A stretch of 64,000 nucleotides of DNA from Gongronella butleri (Eukaryota > Mucoromycota > Mucoromycetes > Mucorales > Cunninghamellaceae). Location: NCBI GenBank assembly GCA_025201375.1, contig JAIWZP010000082.1, positions 1-64,000 on the forward strand, written 5' to 3'. Made by a program: the position numbers and the translations under genes. Below are positions 23,792 through 36,215 of this stretch, in pieces. The notes beneath the pieces are model-generated. The model made no database searches. It saw only the letters and a list, made by a program, of their open reading frames with translations, and was not told where the DNA came from. Numbering within the stretch: the stretch's first letter is position 1; each line of letters opens with the position of its first letter.

Positions 23792-24931
23792 CTAGCAGCA
23801 CGAGGTGTTGACAGGGTCGTCGCCCAGCGAGCTTCCGTGGACCATGCCCGTACGCACACCGGCGGCCTACAAGCGAAATAAAGGAAAAGATAATCAACTT
23901 GTGCTCACGTTGCTTTTTTTTTTTTTTTTTTTTTTTTTTTTTGTGGCGCTTGTGGCGACGCGTACATCCGTGTATTGGCCAGACTTGATCTTGTCGTACA
24001 CCTTTTCGGCTGTCTTTACAAAGACTTCTTGGACATTGCTAGCTGACTTTGCCGACGTTTCGATGAAGAACGCAATGTCATTCTCGCGCGCAAACTGCTG
24101 CGCCTCCTCGGACGACACCTGGCGCTGCTTCAAATCCGACTTGTTGCCCACGAGCACCACTGTCGTCGCTGGATTTGCGTGCCGCCGCACATCGGCCAGC
24201 CACATTGGTATATTTTCAAAGCTTTCTCGTCTACAATAGGGACAAGGTTAAGAAAAGATGCCCAATGTGCAGTGCGGCCATGTGTTCTTTACCTTGAAAT
24301 GTCATACACTGTAAAAGCAAAAGCAAAAGAGTGAGAATGATGGGTTTGCTGTGTCACGCAAGGTCATGTTGTGCCATCATGGGGCTAGAGGGGGGAAGCA
24401 AGGGACGGGGGGAGGGCCAAGGGATAGCATTTACCTAGCAAGGCGCCCGCAGCACCGCGGTAATAGCTCTGGGTTATGCTTCGGAAGCTCTCTTGGCCAG
24501 CCTAGAAAAGATGGAAACAAGGGAAAACGCGCTGAGTCTCGGCGGCATCTTGCAATTTCCGACGCGCAAAGGGTGTACCGTGTCCCAAATCTGCAGCTTG
24601 ATTTGCTTGTCGTCTACAGTGATAAAGCGCGAGCCGAATTCCACGCTGAAAAAAAATGGATGAAACAAGCAAGGTGAGCCACAATTTGCCCCTGGTTCGC
24701 CATGGCTCGGCTGCATGCATTCGTGCTTACCCAATCGTCAGCTCACGCCCAGCGTAGAATCGCTCGTCGGTGAACTGTAAAAGCAGGCAGGACTGCGAGA
24801 AAACAAAAAAAAAAGGTGGGGTTTCAGCTTTTGCTTCCTTTTGACCTCGCCTTTTTCTTACCTTGCCAACACCTAGTAGGAGCCGAGGAAAGTGTAAGGA
24901 GTGAGTTGCGAGTCCAGATAAGCGAGGGTGT

Positions 24932-25009
<78 letters not shown>

Positions 25010-25134
25010 ACAAAAGTCGCCAAGTCCGTCTTACCAGAGTCGCCTACAATAATATACTTGAAGCAAAGTGAGCCATGACTGCTTGTTCATTCATCATCCG
25101 TGGTTACCTTGATGATATAGTTGTACGCAGACAT
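23792..25134 (-). CDS. RAB2: Rab2-type small GTPase with microexons
   Basis: The frame starts MSAYNYIIK at 25134 (27-nt exon 1). Exon 2 (25056-25035) is 22 nt, exon 3 (24872-24862) only 11 nt. Together with exon 4 they encode [20 protein letters not shown], so the P-loop spans three exons. Later exons give [59 protein letters not shown], then GNKSDL and ETSAKSASNVQEVF. The product ends in two cysteines (NTSCC), a geranylgeranylation signal. [10 protein letters not shown] and the GNKSDL context favour Rab2/RabB over Rab4 or Rab14. Rab2 acts in ER-Golgi and endolysosomal traffic. At least nine exons are needed. Intron 2 carries a 72-nt T run on the sense strand. Confidence 0.92.
24935..25006. 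repeat. 72-nt homopolymer (poly-A on plus strand)
   Basis: An uninterrupted run of 72 A residues on the plus strand lies inside Rab2 intron 2, so the sense strand has poly-T. It is the longest homopolymer in the window. The exact length may be affected by sequencing. Confidence 0.95.
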
Positions 25135-25396
25135 GGTTGATAGAGAGAAAAAGCGACTGAGTAGCAAAAGAAAAAGAGGAGAGACAGCAGGAACAAAGAA
25201 AAAGACGAAAAGAGAGTGGAAAAAAAGGAGACGGGACCCCGATTTTTTTTTTGTCTCGAGCCTGGATAGAAAGGGGATGCATGAACCAGCACGCCGCAAT
25301 GGATGAGGAGATCACATGAGGATGAACTTTATTTTCGAGGCAAAAAAGCAAAAAAAATTGGAAACAAAACGATGAAATGAAGGGATGGAGGCGCGT

Positions 25397-27078
25397 CTAG
25401 ATCATATCCGTCACTAAAAAAAAGACGAAGAGAAGAATTAGAGGCCCATTGTTGCCTAGCTGCCATTGTGCTTACCATTCATGGGCATCTCGTCGATTTG
25501 TGTGCTGTAGTATTGCTCAATGTCGCGCAGAATCTTGAGATCTTCATCCTTGACGAAATTGATCGCCACACCCTTGCGGCCAAAGCGACCGGATCGACCA
25601 ATGCGATGGATGTAATTTTCACGGTTGTTTGGCAAGTCGTAGCTACGCGTAAAAAGCAAAAAAAAAATGTCAGTCATGACCGTGTCTGCCAATTCAAACG
25701 ACTTACTTGATGACCAATGACACCTGCTGCACATCGATACCACGCGCCCACACGTCTGTCGTGATCAAGACGCGACTAAAAAAAAAAAAGAGGAGCGTCA
25801 GTGTCTCTTGACGCGCGACACACATGACGCGTCCATGATTTTTTATTTTACCTAGCACCCTGGCGGAATTCCGTCATGATGGCATCGCGTTCCTTTTGTG
25901 GCATCTCGCCGTGCATGGCCGAGACAGTGAAGTTTGCCTCACGCATCTTTTCTGTCAGCCAGTCGACCTAAGCGCAAAAAAAAAAAAAAAAAATGAAAAA
26001 ATGAAAAAAAAGTGGCAACAAGGGTTGGTTTTTCCTTACCTTTCGTCGGGTGTTGCAGAAAATGACGGCTTGCGTGATGGTCAAGGTATCATAAAGGTCA
26101 CAGAGTGTGTCGAATTTCCACTCCTCCTGCTCGACAGCGACGAAGAATTGCTTGATGCCCTCGAGAGTGAGTTCGTCGCGCTTGACGAGGATGCGGATGG
26201 GGTCTGTCATGAAATTGTTGGTCATTTGCAAGACGTCGTGGGGAAGGGTGGCTGACAGCAGCACGACCTGGGTGGAAGGCGGCAGGTAGCGGTAGATATC
26301 GTAGATTTGCTCCTTGAAGCCCATGTTCAGCAATTCGTCGGCCTCGTCCATGACCAGCATCTTGATGTTGCGCGTGCGCAATGCGCGGCGGCGGATCATG
26401 TCAAAGACACGACCCGGCGTGCCGGAAACTACATGCACGCCGTTCTCAAGTCGTCGGATGTCCTCGCCCACATTCGTGCCACCAATGCAAGCATGGCATT
26501 GCACATTCATGTAATCGCCCAGTGCAAGCACCACACTCTGGATCTGCGTCGCCAATTCACGCGTCGGCGACAGAATCAGTGCCTGCGTCTCGCGCAACGT
26601 CGTGTCAATCGTCTGCAACACCGAAATCGAAAACGTCGCCGTTTTACCCGTGCCGGATTGAGCCTGCGCAATCACATCGCGACCACGCGTAATGGGCACA
26701 ATCGCTATAGAAGAAGAAGAAGAAAAAAAACTGTGTCAAAACACATTCCACGTTGTACGGTTTGTCGCGCATTGTCGCGTCCAGACGCGTCATTTCTTTG
26801 ATTTTATCGTTTTTTTCTCGTACCTCGCTGCTGAATAGCCGAAGGCTTTTCAAAGTTGTAAGCGTAGATACCGCGGAGCAGGTCCTCCTTGAGGCCAATG
26901 GCATCAAAGGTGGGAACGACTTTGACCTAGTGGAAAAAAAACAACAAAAATGAGGCGAGATGAGCCTGTAAAGGCGCCGATCGGCTGTGCAGTGCAACAC
27001 TAAAAAATAACAATGCCCACTTACACTCTCGGATGTGTCAAAAGAGAGCTTTTGGTCGTTTGCGTGGTCAAAAGACAT
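25397..27078 (-). CDS. EIF4A3: DEAD-box helicase eIF4A3/Fal1
   Basis: About seven exons from ATG 27078 ([17 protein letters not shown]) to the stop at 25397-25399, about 400 residues. Motifs in order are the Q motif region ([11 protein letters not shown]), [11 protein letters not shown] (Walker A), [36 protein letters not shown], then VIFCNTRRK and [19 protein letters not shown]. The last is [20 protein letters not shown]. The C-terminus [20 protein letters not shown] is nearly diagnostic for eIF4A3/Fal1 rather than eIF4A1. The protein is the RNA clamp of the exon junction complex in many eukaryotes and a pre-rRNA processing helicase (Fal1) in yeast. Introns hold GACGCGTC words near the branch site and poly-T before the acceptor. 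Confidence 0.96.
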
Positions 27079-27845
27079 TGTAAAAGACGACGAAACAATA
27101 AAAAAGAGAAAAAAAAAGACAAGAAAAGGGCAAAATGTCGCTTTCTCATTTTTGATCAAGCATCAATTGGTCTTCCGCCATTCGCTCAAGCCACTTTTAG
27201 CCATTGGGAGCTAATACAAGCCCTAATTGCTCATTGAAAGCATGGAAAGGAGCCATTATTCTAAGGAATATCCGTTGCATTATAAAATCCTCTTGGAGGG
27301 GATCCTGTCGTTGTTCATTTGCATTGCCATTTGTACGTGCAATGGGCTTGTCATGGCCAAATTGGCTGCAATTCTAGACAAAAGAAGGTGTGTGACGGCC
27401 GGGCTCGAATCAATGTCCGGCAATGCCGGACTTTTTATTGCTGCACCCCCTCGTGTTTTTTTATGGCGAGAGCGACAGCCGAGTTGGACGTTGTTTTTCT
27501 TCTTCCATTAGCCTTTTGCTTTAAACACCAAGGTAAGGCACCCCCGCTTTCCTCGCACAAAAGAACGACACGAACATGCTCTAGTTTCTCGAATCACACG
27601 ACACGGGAAGAACAATGGCAATTTCACGAGCATGTTGCCCGTCAATTCGCTCGTTTTCTTGCTTTTTTTACTGTTCTATTTGAGGGTGTTGTCGAAACAG
27701 CTCCCTTTGTTCGCGTCGGCCACGATACTCGCTCTTTTTTTTTTTTTTTTTTTGGCTCGGCTTGCGCGTTCGGAACATGTTGAATCTCACCATGATTTTT
27801 CGATTCTTTTTCCTTTTTTTTTCGCCCTCGTACAGAGACGTAATC
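27079..27845. promoter_or_regulatory. Divergent promoter region, eIF4A3 / NDUFA12
   Basis: This 767-bp spacer separates two divergent genes. A perfect small hairpin GTCCGGCAATGCCGGAC lies near 27415. T tracts and a TACAG acceptor-like site just before 27840 suggest a 5' untranslated intron in the NDUFA12 transcript. Short frames here lack good start codons or conserved residues. Confidence 0.35.
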
Positions 27846-28441
27846 ATGTCGACTATTGGCCGTACGCTGAAGAACCTTGCCAAGGTTGGCCCTGGCTCTT
27901 ACATTCGACAGATGGATACCATTGGTGACACCAAGTGGGGCCGTCTCGTCGGCACTGATGTGTTTGGCAACAAGTACTTTGAGAACAATGACGAAATCTC
28001 TGGTAGGACCGAGGAAAAAGAGAAGCAATTGAATCAATTGAGCGCACAAAAGCGTAATGGCGGTCTCATCTCCATCTTTTTTTTTTTTCAATCATCCTAG
28101 GTCGTGAGCGCTGGGTCGAGTACGCTAGCATTGTCCAACCCGACGGTGCTGACATTTCGCCTGAATGGTATGACAGAGCTATCAAGCAACAATCTGTGGC
28201 GCAATCTCGTTTTTAATTGTTCTTTCTGTACTAACTCTTTTTTTTTTTTTTTTTTTTTCCTAGGCACGGCTGGTTGGCACGCATGGTCCAGGAGCCCATC
28301 ACCGAGCAGAATTTCGAGCGCAAAAAGTGGATGACGGACGCCTCGCCCAACTTTACGGGCACGCCCAAGGCCTTCAAGACGTACAACACGACGCGACCCA
28401 AGATCAATGCTTGGGACCCTGTGGCCAAGGCGCGTGTTTAG
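27846..28441 (+). CDS. NDUFA12: NADH dehydrogenase (complex I) subunit NDUFA12
   Basis: Three exons encode about 136 residues: MSTIGRTLKNLAKVGPGSYI... to NDEIS, GRERWVEYASIVQPDGADIS with PEW, and HGWLARMVQEP to ARV. The patterns DTKWGRLVGTDVFGNKYFEN, RWVEYA and PEWHGWL match NDUFA12/B17.2, an accessory subunit of the matrix arm of mitochondrial complex I. The two introns end in T-rich tracts (17 or more T before the second acceptor). The start at 27846 was chosen as the first ATG matching the family N-terminus; an in-frame extension upstream is phenylalanine-rich and is probably an untranslated leader or intron. Complex I genes are absent from Saccharomyces but kept in most other fungi. Confidence 0.93.
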
Positions 28442-28928
28442 ATATCATTTTCTTTTTTTCTTTTATTCGCAAGACCCCAAGATTAAAAAAAAAATACAAA
28501 AATTCCCAATTGTCAAATCATCCAAATTTTGTGCAATGCCACCCTTTGTACTTCTAGGCCGATCGTCTGACCTTAATGTGGTACGAACCCCGTCCGTCTT
28601 TTAAAGCTTGAGTTTATATAACGATCGAGCGCAATGTCTGGATATTCGCCCCAAATCCTTTGTCTTGCAGCCTCAACACGTCAATTGTCGCGCGTTCGCG
28701 ACGCAAGGGTATCGGAGCGTGTCCTCCAACGAATCGCCGGCTGCTCGGATTTCTAAAAAAATAAAATAAACTAAAAATGAAACGAAAAAAAAGACCGCCG
28801 TGTTCCTTTACTTTGGGCCCGCGTAACGACAAACCCGTTCATCTCTCGGTTTCGCTTGCCCGCGCTTTTTCGTGCACAATAACGGGAGCCACTCTTTCGT
28901 GTCACCACGACCATTTCCCATGGTGGAC

Positions 28929-28961
<33 letters not shown>

Positions 28962-29143
28962 GCATTCATCGATCATTTTATTTTAAGCTCACTGATCTCG
29001 GTGTAAAAAGGCTGGTGCCCCATCCTTCTCTTTCACGTTTCTGCATCGACTCCACCTCGCCCCTTTTCTTCCCCTTCTTTTCTACTTGTCGCTTCTCTTG
29101 CCAATTCGCTTTTTTGCCAGCCCGTGCGTCTTCTCAATTCACG
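28442..29143. other. Spacer upstream of the seven-helix gene
   Basis: Contains the NDUFA12 3' flank and the upstream region of the next gene. It includes a poly-A run of about 28 nt at 28930. No gene is supported. Confidence 0.4.
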
Positions 29144-31307
29144 ATGAACATGAACGACAATCTGGCCGCGCATGAATACACATTCTGGCGGCCATGCAAA
29201 GACGACGGCGTCTGCTATTGCGATTGGCGACTCACCGTGACCCATTGCTATGGCGAGCTCGTCTTTCAATACATCAATTATGTGATCATTGCGCTCTCGT
29301 CCGTCATCATCGTCATTGGTACGCGCAAACCATCCATTGATGCATTCCATCCATAGCTCATCCCTCTTTTTACAGGCTGCGGGATCCTGTATTATCGTGT
29401 TGTCAAGCTCGGTCAAGTGATCTTTGAATATCGCAACCATTATATGCGACCGCGCGCCATGGAATCCATCATTTTCTTTATGATCATCCACAACATAAGT
29501 ATGTTTTTTTTTTTAAAAAAAATATACATTTGACCATCGGCATTCATCCACCTTTTTTTTTTTTTAGTACGTCTGGCCCAGGCAACAGTGTTGGTAACAG
29601 ATGCAGCGCAAAACATCATCTTTCGACAATGTACGTGGCAAAAAGAAAAAAAAAAAGAAAAAAGCAAGCCAGGTCCCCATGTTCCCAGCCAATTTGCTTC
29701 TCGTTTGCCGCGCAAAAGAGACTGGCATGGTGATGCATGTGAACTTGGTTGCACAAGAGGCCATAAAGGCTCATCATTGTTACTTGTTTTGGGCTCATTG
29801 CTTCTTTTTATTTCTCGCTTGGTCACCCAAAAGTCATGTTCGAAATCGGCTACGAGGTTGGGTTCACCACGCTGGTATGAAATGCACCCTAAGCCCTTGT
29901 TTTGTTTGTGTGTGGGCGGACCGTGCCCTGATGACCCTTTTTTTTTTCCCTGCAGGGCGTCTATTTTTTCGGCATCGTACACGCCCTCCGCGAGGTAAAG
30001 TAAAACCTTGCAATATAGCGGACTTACAAGAAGGCGACATGCATATTGACGACTTCTTTTTTGTTTGCATTTGAAATTGCGTGGGGGCGGGGTCTTTTTC
30101 TTTTTTTCTAGAGCGATCGTGCCATTTTCGATCAATGGATTGGATCTCAACGCACGGCCGATGTCATTAGCACGACCCTCATTGTGGCACCTTACATCAC
30201 CAATCAAATCTGCTCATTCGGCGCGGGGATCAATGCTTACCACGGCAATTTCGACGAGGCCGAAATCTTCATCAAGGCATTGTACCTCGTTTGGTGCGGC
30301 CATTGCTTTGCTCTCGCCACAACCACCGTGTTCGCAGGCTGGCGCTTGATCAGCATCTTGAATAAGCACATCAAGCGAAAAGAACAGATGAATGCCAGCT
30401 TCAACGTGTCCAAAGTCAAGCTCGGCGCCACAAAGGTAAAGTAAAATCATAAACGCGCGTCGCACAACGCATCCCTGACGACGCGCCATTCCCTTCTCCC
30501 TTTTTTTTTCTCGCGATTTTAGGTGCGCATCATTGCCTACAGCTCATCGTTTTTCCTGTACTCGTACATTGCCGTCGCGGGCGCCTATGCAGTCGTGCGA
30601 GTCCCGATCACAGAAAATTTTGCCGCCAATCTGTTCTTTTGTATCTGCTGGAATGGCATCCCGATTCTCCTGTCGTTCATCGTCAGTACTGCCGTCATCC
30701 TCAAGTATGTGTTTTCATTGCGTTTAGTTTGCGTCGCCATGAGAAAGAGAAAAAAACGCGTCAAATGTGGCCCGAAGACGCATTTTGCGCGTGTCTTGTG
30801 TTCGCAATGAGATGAACGAGCGACTGAGACGTGAACAACGCCGCGCTTGTGCCTAAAGAAACAGAGAAACTCACTTTTTCTTTTTGCATTTTCCTTATTA
30901 GTCCTCGCATGAAGCTGTCTTTGCTGTTCTCGTCCGAATCGCGTGGACAGCGCTCGCAGGATATGGAGCTCAACACAAGCATGTCTGCGGGGTTTGGGTC
31001 ATCACACGACCGCAAGAAGCACATGAAGAGGGACCCCAACGCGACGCTGACGGACGCGAGCCAGACATCCGGCATGTTTCAAGTTCAAACGTTTGACCAC
31101 GGCCAGTACGACGACAAGCTGCACGAGACGTTGGAAAAGTATACCCAATTCTCCCCCATGGAAGCCGCGCCCACCTTGTCGTCGGCCATTGCCAAAAAAT
31201 ACTATGGCCAAAGCCCGCTGATGGTCGACGAGCAAGATATGGAATTTGTCCCTGTTTACCCAGATTCAAATCGCTCGTCGACACAGCTCGTCAAACAGAT
31301 GCCTTAG
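29144..31307 (+). CDS. Orphan seven-transmembrane protein
   Basis: About seven exons from ATG 29144 (MNMNDNLAAHEYTFWRPCKD) to the stop at 31305. Seven hydrophobic segments are visible in order: INYVIIALSSVIIVIGCGIL, SIIFFMIIHNIIRLAQATVL, GYEVGFTTLGVYFFGIVHAL, DVISTTLIVAPYITNQI, LYLVWCGHCFALATTTVFAG, SSSFFLYSYIAVAGAYAVV and LFFCICWNGIPILLSFIVST. The N-terminus is Cys-rich (CKDDGVCYCDW) and probably luminal or extracellular. The cytosolic tail of about 135 residues is Ser/Thr-, Gln- and Met-rich with no known motif. The architecture resembles a GPCR-like fungal membrane protein, but no DRY, NPxxY or other class motif was recognised. Introns have CTGACGACGCGCC before the T tract. The assignment to any receptor class would be speculation. 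Confidence 0.75.
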
Positions 31308-33560
31308 AAACACACGCACACAAAAGAAAAGAAAAAAAAAAAAACGCAAAAAAAGCACTCAACAGCCAGCCAACATGCGCAAGTCCCGCACTCGGTCCCG
31401 CTTTCTCCTATTTTTATTATTTATCTAATTTGCTTGCTCTTGTCTGTAAATACACGTAATGGATCTTTTTCAATCGCTTACACCGGGGGCATTTGGCTAG
31501 ATTTTATTGCAGTGGATGATGCTTTAATAAAAGATGCAATATGATGCACACCATTTTCAGTCGGTTAAGGCTGTAAAGTGGCAAGTGCCTATTCGCTGTG
31601 AACTAATACGCATCAAATCTTTTTCTTGGGGACGTCTCAAATGGTCCACTTAACGATAAATCATTGCAAGATCAAGAAAAAAAGGCTTCTATCGTGATTT
31701 TCGTAGGAACCGCCAACTCGAGTTTGCATTTAATGCACGTCAGGTAAGGAAAAGAGAACTCTCATACATATGCAGTGAGTGTAAAGTCTAAAAATTAATG
31801 TAACACTATGCTATGCGTCGTAAAAGTGTTAAAAGCCATAAATTTGGGATTGCTGGCACAAAATTGACTTGATGGCAATCAAATTTGGACCTGTGCTTTC
31901 TCTTGTGGCCTCCAATATCATCTGGTTCAACTTTGGGACGGATTGGGCAAGTCCATCAGGAGGTACAAAGGAAGCTTTAACTTTTTAGCAAAACGTCAAA
32001 TGAAATTAGTTAACCAACGACTACAGCATCATAATATGCATTGTAAGGCAAATTGGCGTGTTTGAACCCCCAAGGGAAACAATTATTTGAAGCAGTCAAC
32101 AGTCATTTAGGTGCGCCACACACACATCAATGTTTTACCGTGTTCGGGCTATCGAGCAAAAATCGAAAACTGAAGTTCTCAGAATGGCGCCAAACTTGTA
32201 CACAAGATGTGCCGCATGCAGAAACCATGGAAAATGCCAAAAAAGAGTGAGATTGATCAGCAGGTTGACAAGAAAGTCGCGAATTTAGATTAAATTTCAA
32301 GCGTGAATTGCACGAGAAAAACGCATTCGTCGGGCCTCGCTGACATGACCACAACCAAGAGACATATCAGATGCATAGATTTGATACGGAACTGGCGCGT
32401 GGCACTCGACGTCTGACGCGGTTTATCACGCGTCCAAGTTATCCTGCTAACAAGCTGGTCGCGTCAATTCAGCCTGGAACGCCCTTTTTGCTGTGATCAT
32501 CGACATTTACATACGCAGCAGATCGCGGTCTTTCTGGTGATCCGTGTTTCGCGTGTCTGTGACCAGTTTTCGTCAACTTGGCCTTGACGCGAAAAAATGA
32601 AGAAAATCTCATTTTTCGCGAAAACCAGTCGATGGACACCCCTTTTTTATTGCATTGTCATCGGTTCTTTGAAACTGTTTACCATGTGCATGAATGGCGT
32701 GGCGATCAGAGGACCTAAATTTTGTTGTTTTCAAATCTACGACTATACCCCTAGGAAAATCCGTTGTTTCGATAATCGTCATTTGCGCGCTTTCCAATGG
32801 CTGCAGCGCCACAGAACTGGGCTCATTTGAATGAGAAGGCTTGAAATTATTGAGTCAAAGGAAAAGTATCCTAGTAGGTTAGGTATTCATCGAAAAACAC
32901 AAAAACATACTAAAATTGTTTAAATCGAAATTTTCTCGACATCTATTAGATTGAGCAACCATTTTCAACGTCCCGGCGCAAGATGAATAGAGGCTCAAAT
33001 CATCTGTAAAGAGTTCATTGCACACTAGTGCAAGTATTTTTACGTGATGGATCAATAAAAATGTTAAAGTGCACCAATTCAAGATTTACTCGTGTTCGAG
33101 TGATCCGTTTTCCGTCAAAACGGAACAGGTCTCCGTCATTCACATTGAAAGCATCATGCAAAGGGGAAAAGGCCCTAACGAGCATCGATGTGGGCGGTGT
33201 TATCGAAAATGTGAAATTACAAGCGTGAAATTGATCGTTTTCCGCAGAAAAAAAAAACATTGCTAACCTCCTAGCGATTCATTCAGTCGAGGGCTCCCGG
33301 TGCGAATAATCGACACAAATTTCAAGCGTATCAATTGACACGGTTGCCCATTAAACCCGATTCACTGCAAAATGCGCCAATTTGTCATTTTCTCCAGTGG
33401 TTAACGAGTTTCAATGGAAAGAAAGAGCTTCTCAAAAAATCGTTACTTCTGCCGAGACGCGGTCGGGGTTTGAAATGAGCACTCATTTTGAGCAATTGCT
33501 CCCCTCCCTTGCTCTTTTGTCTTTCTTTCTCCGTTTTTCTTTTCTCGAATCGACACAATC
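31308..33560. repeat. Gene-free region with dispersed repeat family B, copy 2
   Basis: AT-rich DNA with frequent stops. About 32150-32850 matches 15640-16860 in order (see that entry), including the paired ACGCGGTTT...CACGCGTC block and the ACCATGTGCATGAATGGCGT block. A further partial echo (TTACAAGCGTGAAATTGATC) lies at 33217, so the family has sub-repeats. The last ~150 bp form the RTF1 promoter side. Confidence 0.65.
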
Positions 33561-34585
33561 ATGGACGTTGACGACTTTATTCTGCAGCTGGCCGACAAGG
33601 ACACATCGAAAAAGACATCCAAGCGCTCTAGGAACTAGTGAGTGGCAGAAAGAGCGGGTCATTGGCGTGGATCTTGCTCATTTCTGTTGATGTGTTATTT
33701 ACATTTTTTTTGCCCTTTTTTGACACTGCCATTTGTCTCGTCAGCGTTTCTGATTCCGAGGACGATGCCGGGTTCTCTGATGAGGACGATATGGATATGG
33801 TGTCGGAAGAGGAGATTGACGAATATGGACCTGATTTGTACAAGGACGAGGAAGACCGCAGGCGGTAAATGAGAGCCTTATTTTTCTGGGGGTCGGGTGG
33901 GCGAATTGGAGGCAAATTGAACGAATTGAATGAATCAAGCGATTGACGATTTGACATTTTGCAATTTAGGCTGCTTGCGATGCCTGAAGTGGAGCGCGAG
34001 CGAATTCTCAGCGAGCGATCTGAAGAGCGACAGCGATACTTGGAGCGATTGGAGGTGCGCAAGCTGCTAAAAGGCGGCCGCAATCGCGACGACTCGGCGC
34101 GACGTAAGCAGCTCATCTCCTCCGTTGTTTTTTGATGGTTTTTATTGAATTTTCGGGAGGAATTCATCCTTTTTTTATTGTCTTTTTTTAGGATCGACAC
34201 GCGCCAAGGGCACGGGCACATCCAAGGCGCTGACGGAGCTGACACGGCGGCGCGAGGAAAAAAAGACGAGCCGATCCAAGCGTCACAGGGAATACTCGCC
34301 AAGTCCTGAGCGCCGATCACGCCGTCGCAGCAGCTACGATGATTTTGAGGAGAGCGACGACTGGGCGTCGGCCGACGAAGAGCAAGCACGTGCCAAGAAG
34401 CGCCTGCCGAGCCTCGACGAGCTTCACAAAGCAGGCTTCACGCGCCACATGATCGAACAATGGCTGTACACGCCGTTTTTCGAAAACACCATTGCCGGCT
34501 CGTTTGTCCGTCTGTACATTGGCACTAACCCAAAGAGCAACAACGAAGCCGTCTATCGTCTGTGCGAGGTCGTTGGTAAATTGAA

Positions 34586-34631
<46 letters not shown>

Positions 34632-35552
34632 AGAAAATTTAGCTAATTCCTCTTTTTTTTTTTTCGTGTTTAAACAGGCATTGAGCCCTGGCACAAGATG
34701 TACAAGATATCCAGTGGCGTCATGTGCAATCGTGGCATCCGTGTCAAGCATGGCAAGTCGGAAAAAGTGTTCCCAATGGACATCATCTCCAATTCTGCCG
34801 TGACTCAGGTAATATTTACATGTCCATGCGTCGGTTTTGGATGGCTCAATGGCCTCCATTTTTCTTGTATTTTTTTCTAGGATGAATACGATCGGTACCT
34901 AAAGACATTGGATGTGGAGCGTGTGCGTGCGCCGACGGTGGAGCAAGTGGATGCGAAATCGGCCGAGATTAGTAAGGCCAAGGAGTACGTGTTGAACGAC
35001 CAAGAGGTGGCGGCTATGGTTGCGCGCAAAAAGGAGGTGACTGGCGCGAGCGCGAATGTGGCCATGGAACGTGCCGAGCTTCTTGCGCGTCTGGCCCACG
35101 CGCAGGCGCATGGTGACGCCGACCAGGTGCACAAGGTGTCATCGCGCCTCAACGAGCTGGATGCCATCAACGAGAGCCGCCAAGATGGCAACGTCGACAA
35201 CCAGCAGCGCATCTGGGAGGACATCAATCGCCGTAATCGCGAACGCGACAAGATCGAGTCCACACAGGTAGAGAAGAAGCTTGCCGAGGAGCGCAGGAAG
35301 GCTCTCCAGATGGCAATGAAGAAACAGCAGCAGCAGCAAGAACAAGCCGGCGACGATGCCGCCGCGTTAACAGACGCGCCAAAATCGTAAGATTTCGCTT
35401 AAAAACATGAAAGAAATTCGCAAAAAGTGCCTAATATTATTCTTTTCTATTGTTTCAGCGACAATGCCATGTCCGCCATCATCATGGTCGCAAGCTACGA
35501 AGAATTGGTGCGCTCGGCCGCCAAAGAAATCCAGATTGAGCTCATTGAATAA
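33561..35552 (+). CDS. RTF1: RNA polymerase-associated protein RTF1 (Paf1 complex)
   Basis: Seven or eight exons from ATG 33561 (MDVDDFILQLADKDTSKKTS) to the stop at 35550. An acidic Ser/Asp N-terminus (VSDSEDDAGFSDEDDMDM) leads to the histone-modification region (MPEVERERILSERSEERQRY, RKLLKG). The Plus3 domain follows: PSLDELHKAGFTRHMIEQWL, TPFFENTIAGSFVRLYIG, YRLCEVV, KMYKISSGVMCNRGIRVKHG and FPMDIISNSAVTQ. The coiled C-terminus has DEYDRYL..., a LSxRL-like SSRLNELDAINESR, and ends SDNAMSAIIMVASYEELVRS with a short tail. RTF1 recruits Paf1C to elongating polymerase II through Spt5 and promotes H2B ubiquitination. The intron within Plus3 has a poly-A run of about 43 nt (34587-34629). Confidence 0.95.
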
Positions 35553-36215
35553 TAAAAATTGCATGTTTCCCTGTTTTTCGTCACTTTTTTTTTTTTTTCT
35601 TGGTTGCCTAAAACAAGTTGACCGCGTCGGACCCAACCAAGACAATTCAAGATGACAAGCAAACGATTGCTTGTAAATGGCGTCATCACGCGTTCAAACA
35701 CACATTGACACTTTTCCAATGAGAAAAACGCGGTGACATGGGTGACAATGGTAGGGTACACAGTAGACAAGCACCCAGGTTCGGGGATGACGCGTCAAAA
35801 CGGGGACAGCGTGAAGCAGCCACACGTGAGAGGCTAGGTATCATACAGTATCTCGGCACTTTTGTGTTTCTCACCTATTTTCTTTTTTTTTTTTGTCGCA
35901 CGACAAAGTGCCATTGGGCTTGACCGGCTAAAAAACCTTTGGCATTGGGGCATGGACGCCGTGTGCACGGAACAAAGGGGGGGAGGGGAGCTCCGAACAA
36001 AAGGGGCATGGAGCTGGATGCATCCATTCTACGTACTTTTCCTTCTTCTTCTATTAGTTTCATTTCATTGCGGGCCCCGGGTCGGATCAAGCAGGGTGAA
36101 AAAGAGTCACTTGGTTTCGCTTTTTATCAGATGTGTATTGTGAATTCAATATACGAGTGGAAAAAAAAAAGAAGATGAAAAGGGGGGGAGGGAGCACAAG
36201 ATGATTCATGGCAGA
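35553..36215. other. Convergent spacer, RTF1 / AtuA-like
   Basis: Mixed T-rich and G-rich DNA (GGGGGGGAGGGGAG near 35979). No conserved frame or RNA gene was seen. Polyadenylation-like AATAAAAA sits directly after the RTF1 stop. Confidence 0.4.

Noticed and set aside
27227..27511. A 94-codon hydrophobic frame in the eIF4A3/NDUFA12 spacer
   Set aside because: It has no ATG at its start (TTG), no conserved motif, and lies in a divergent promoter region.
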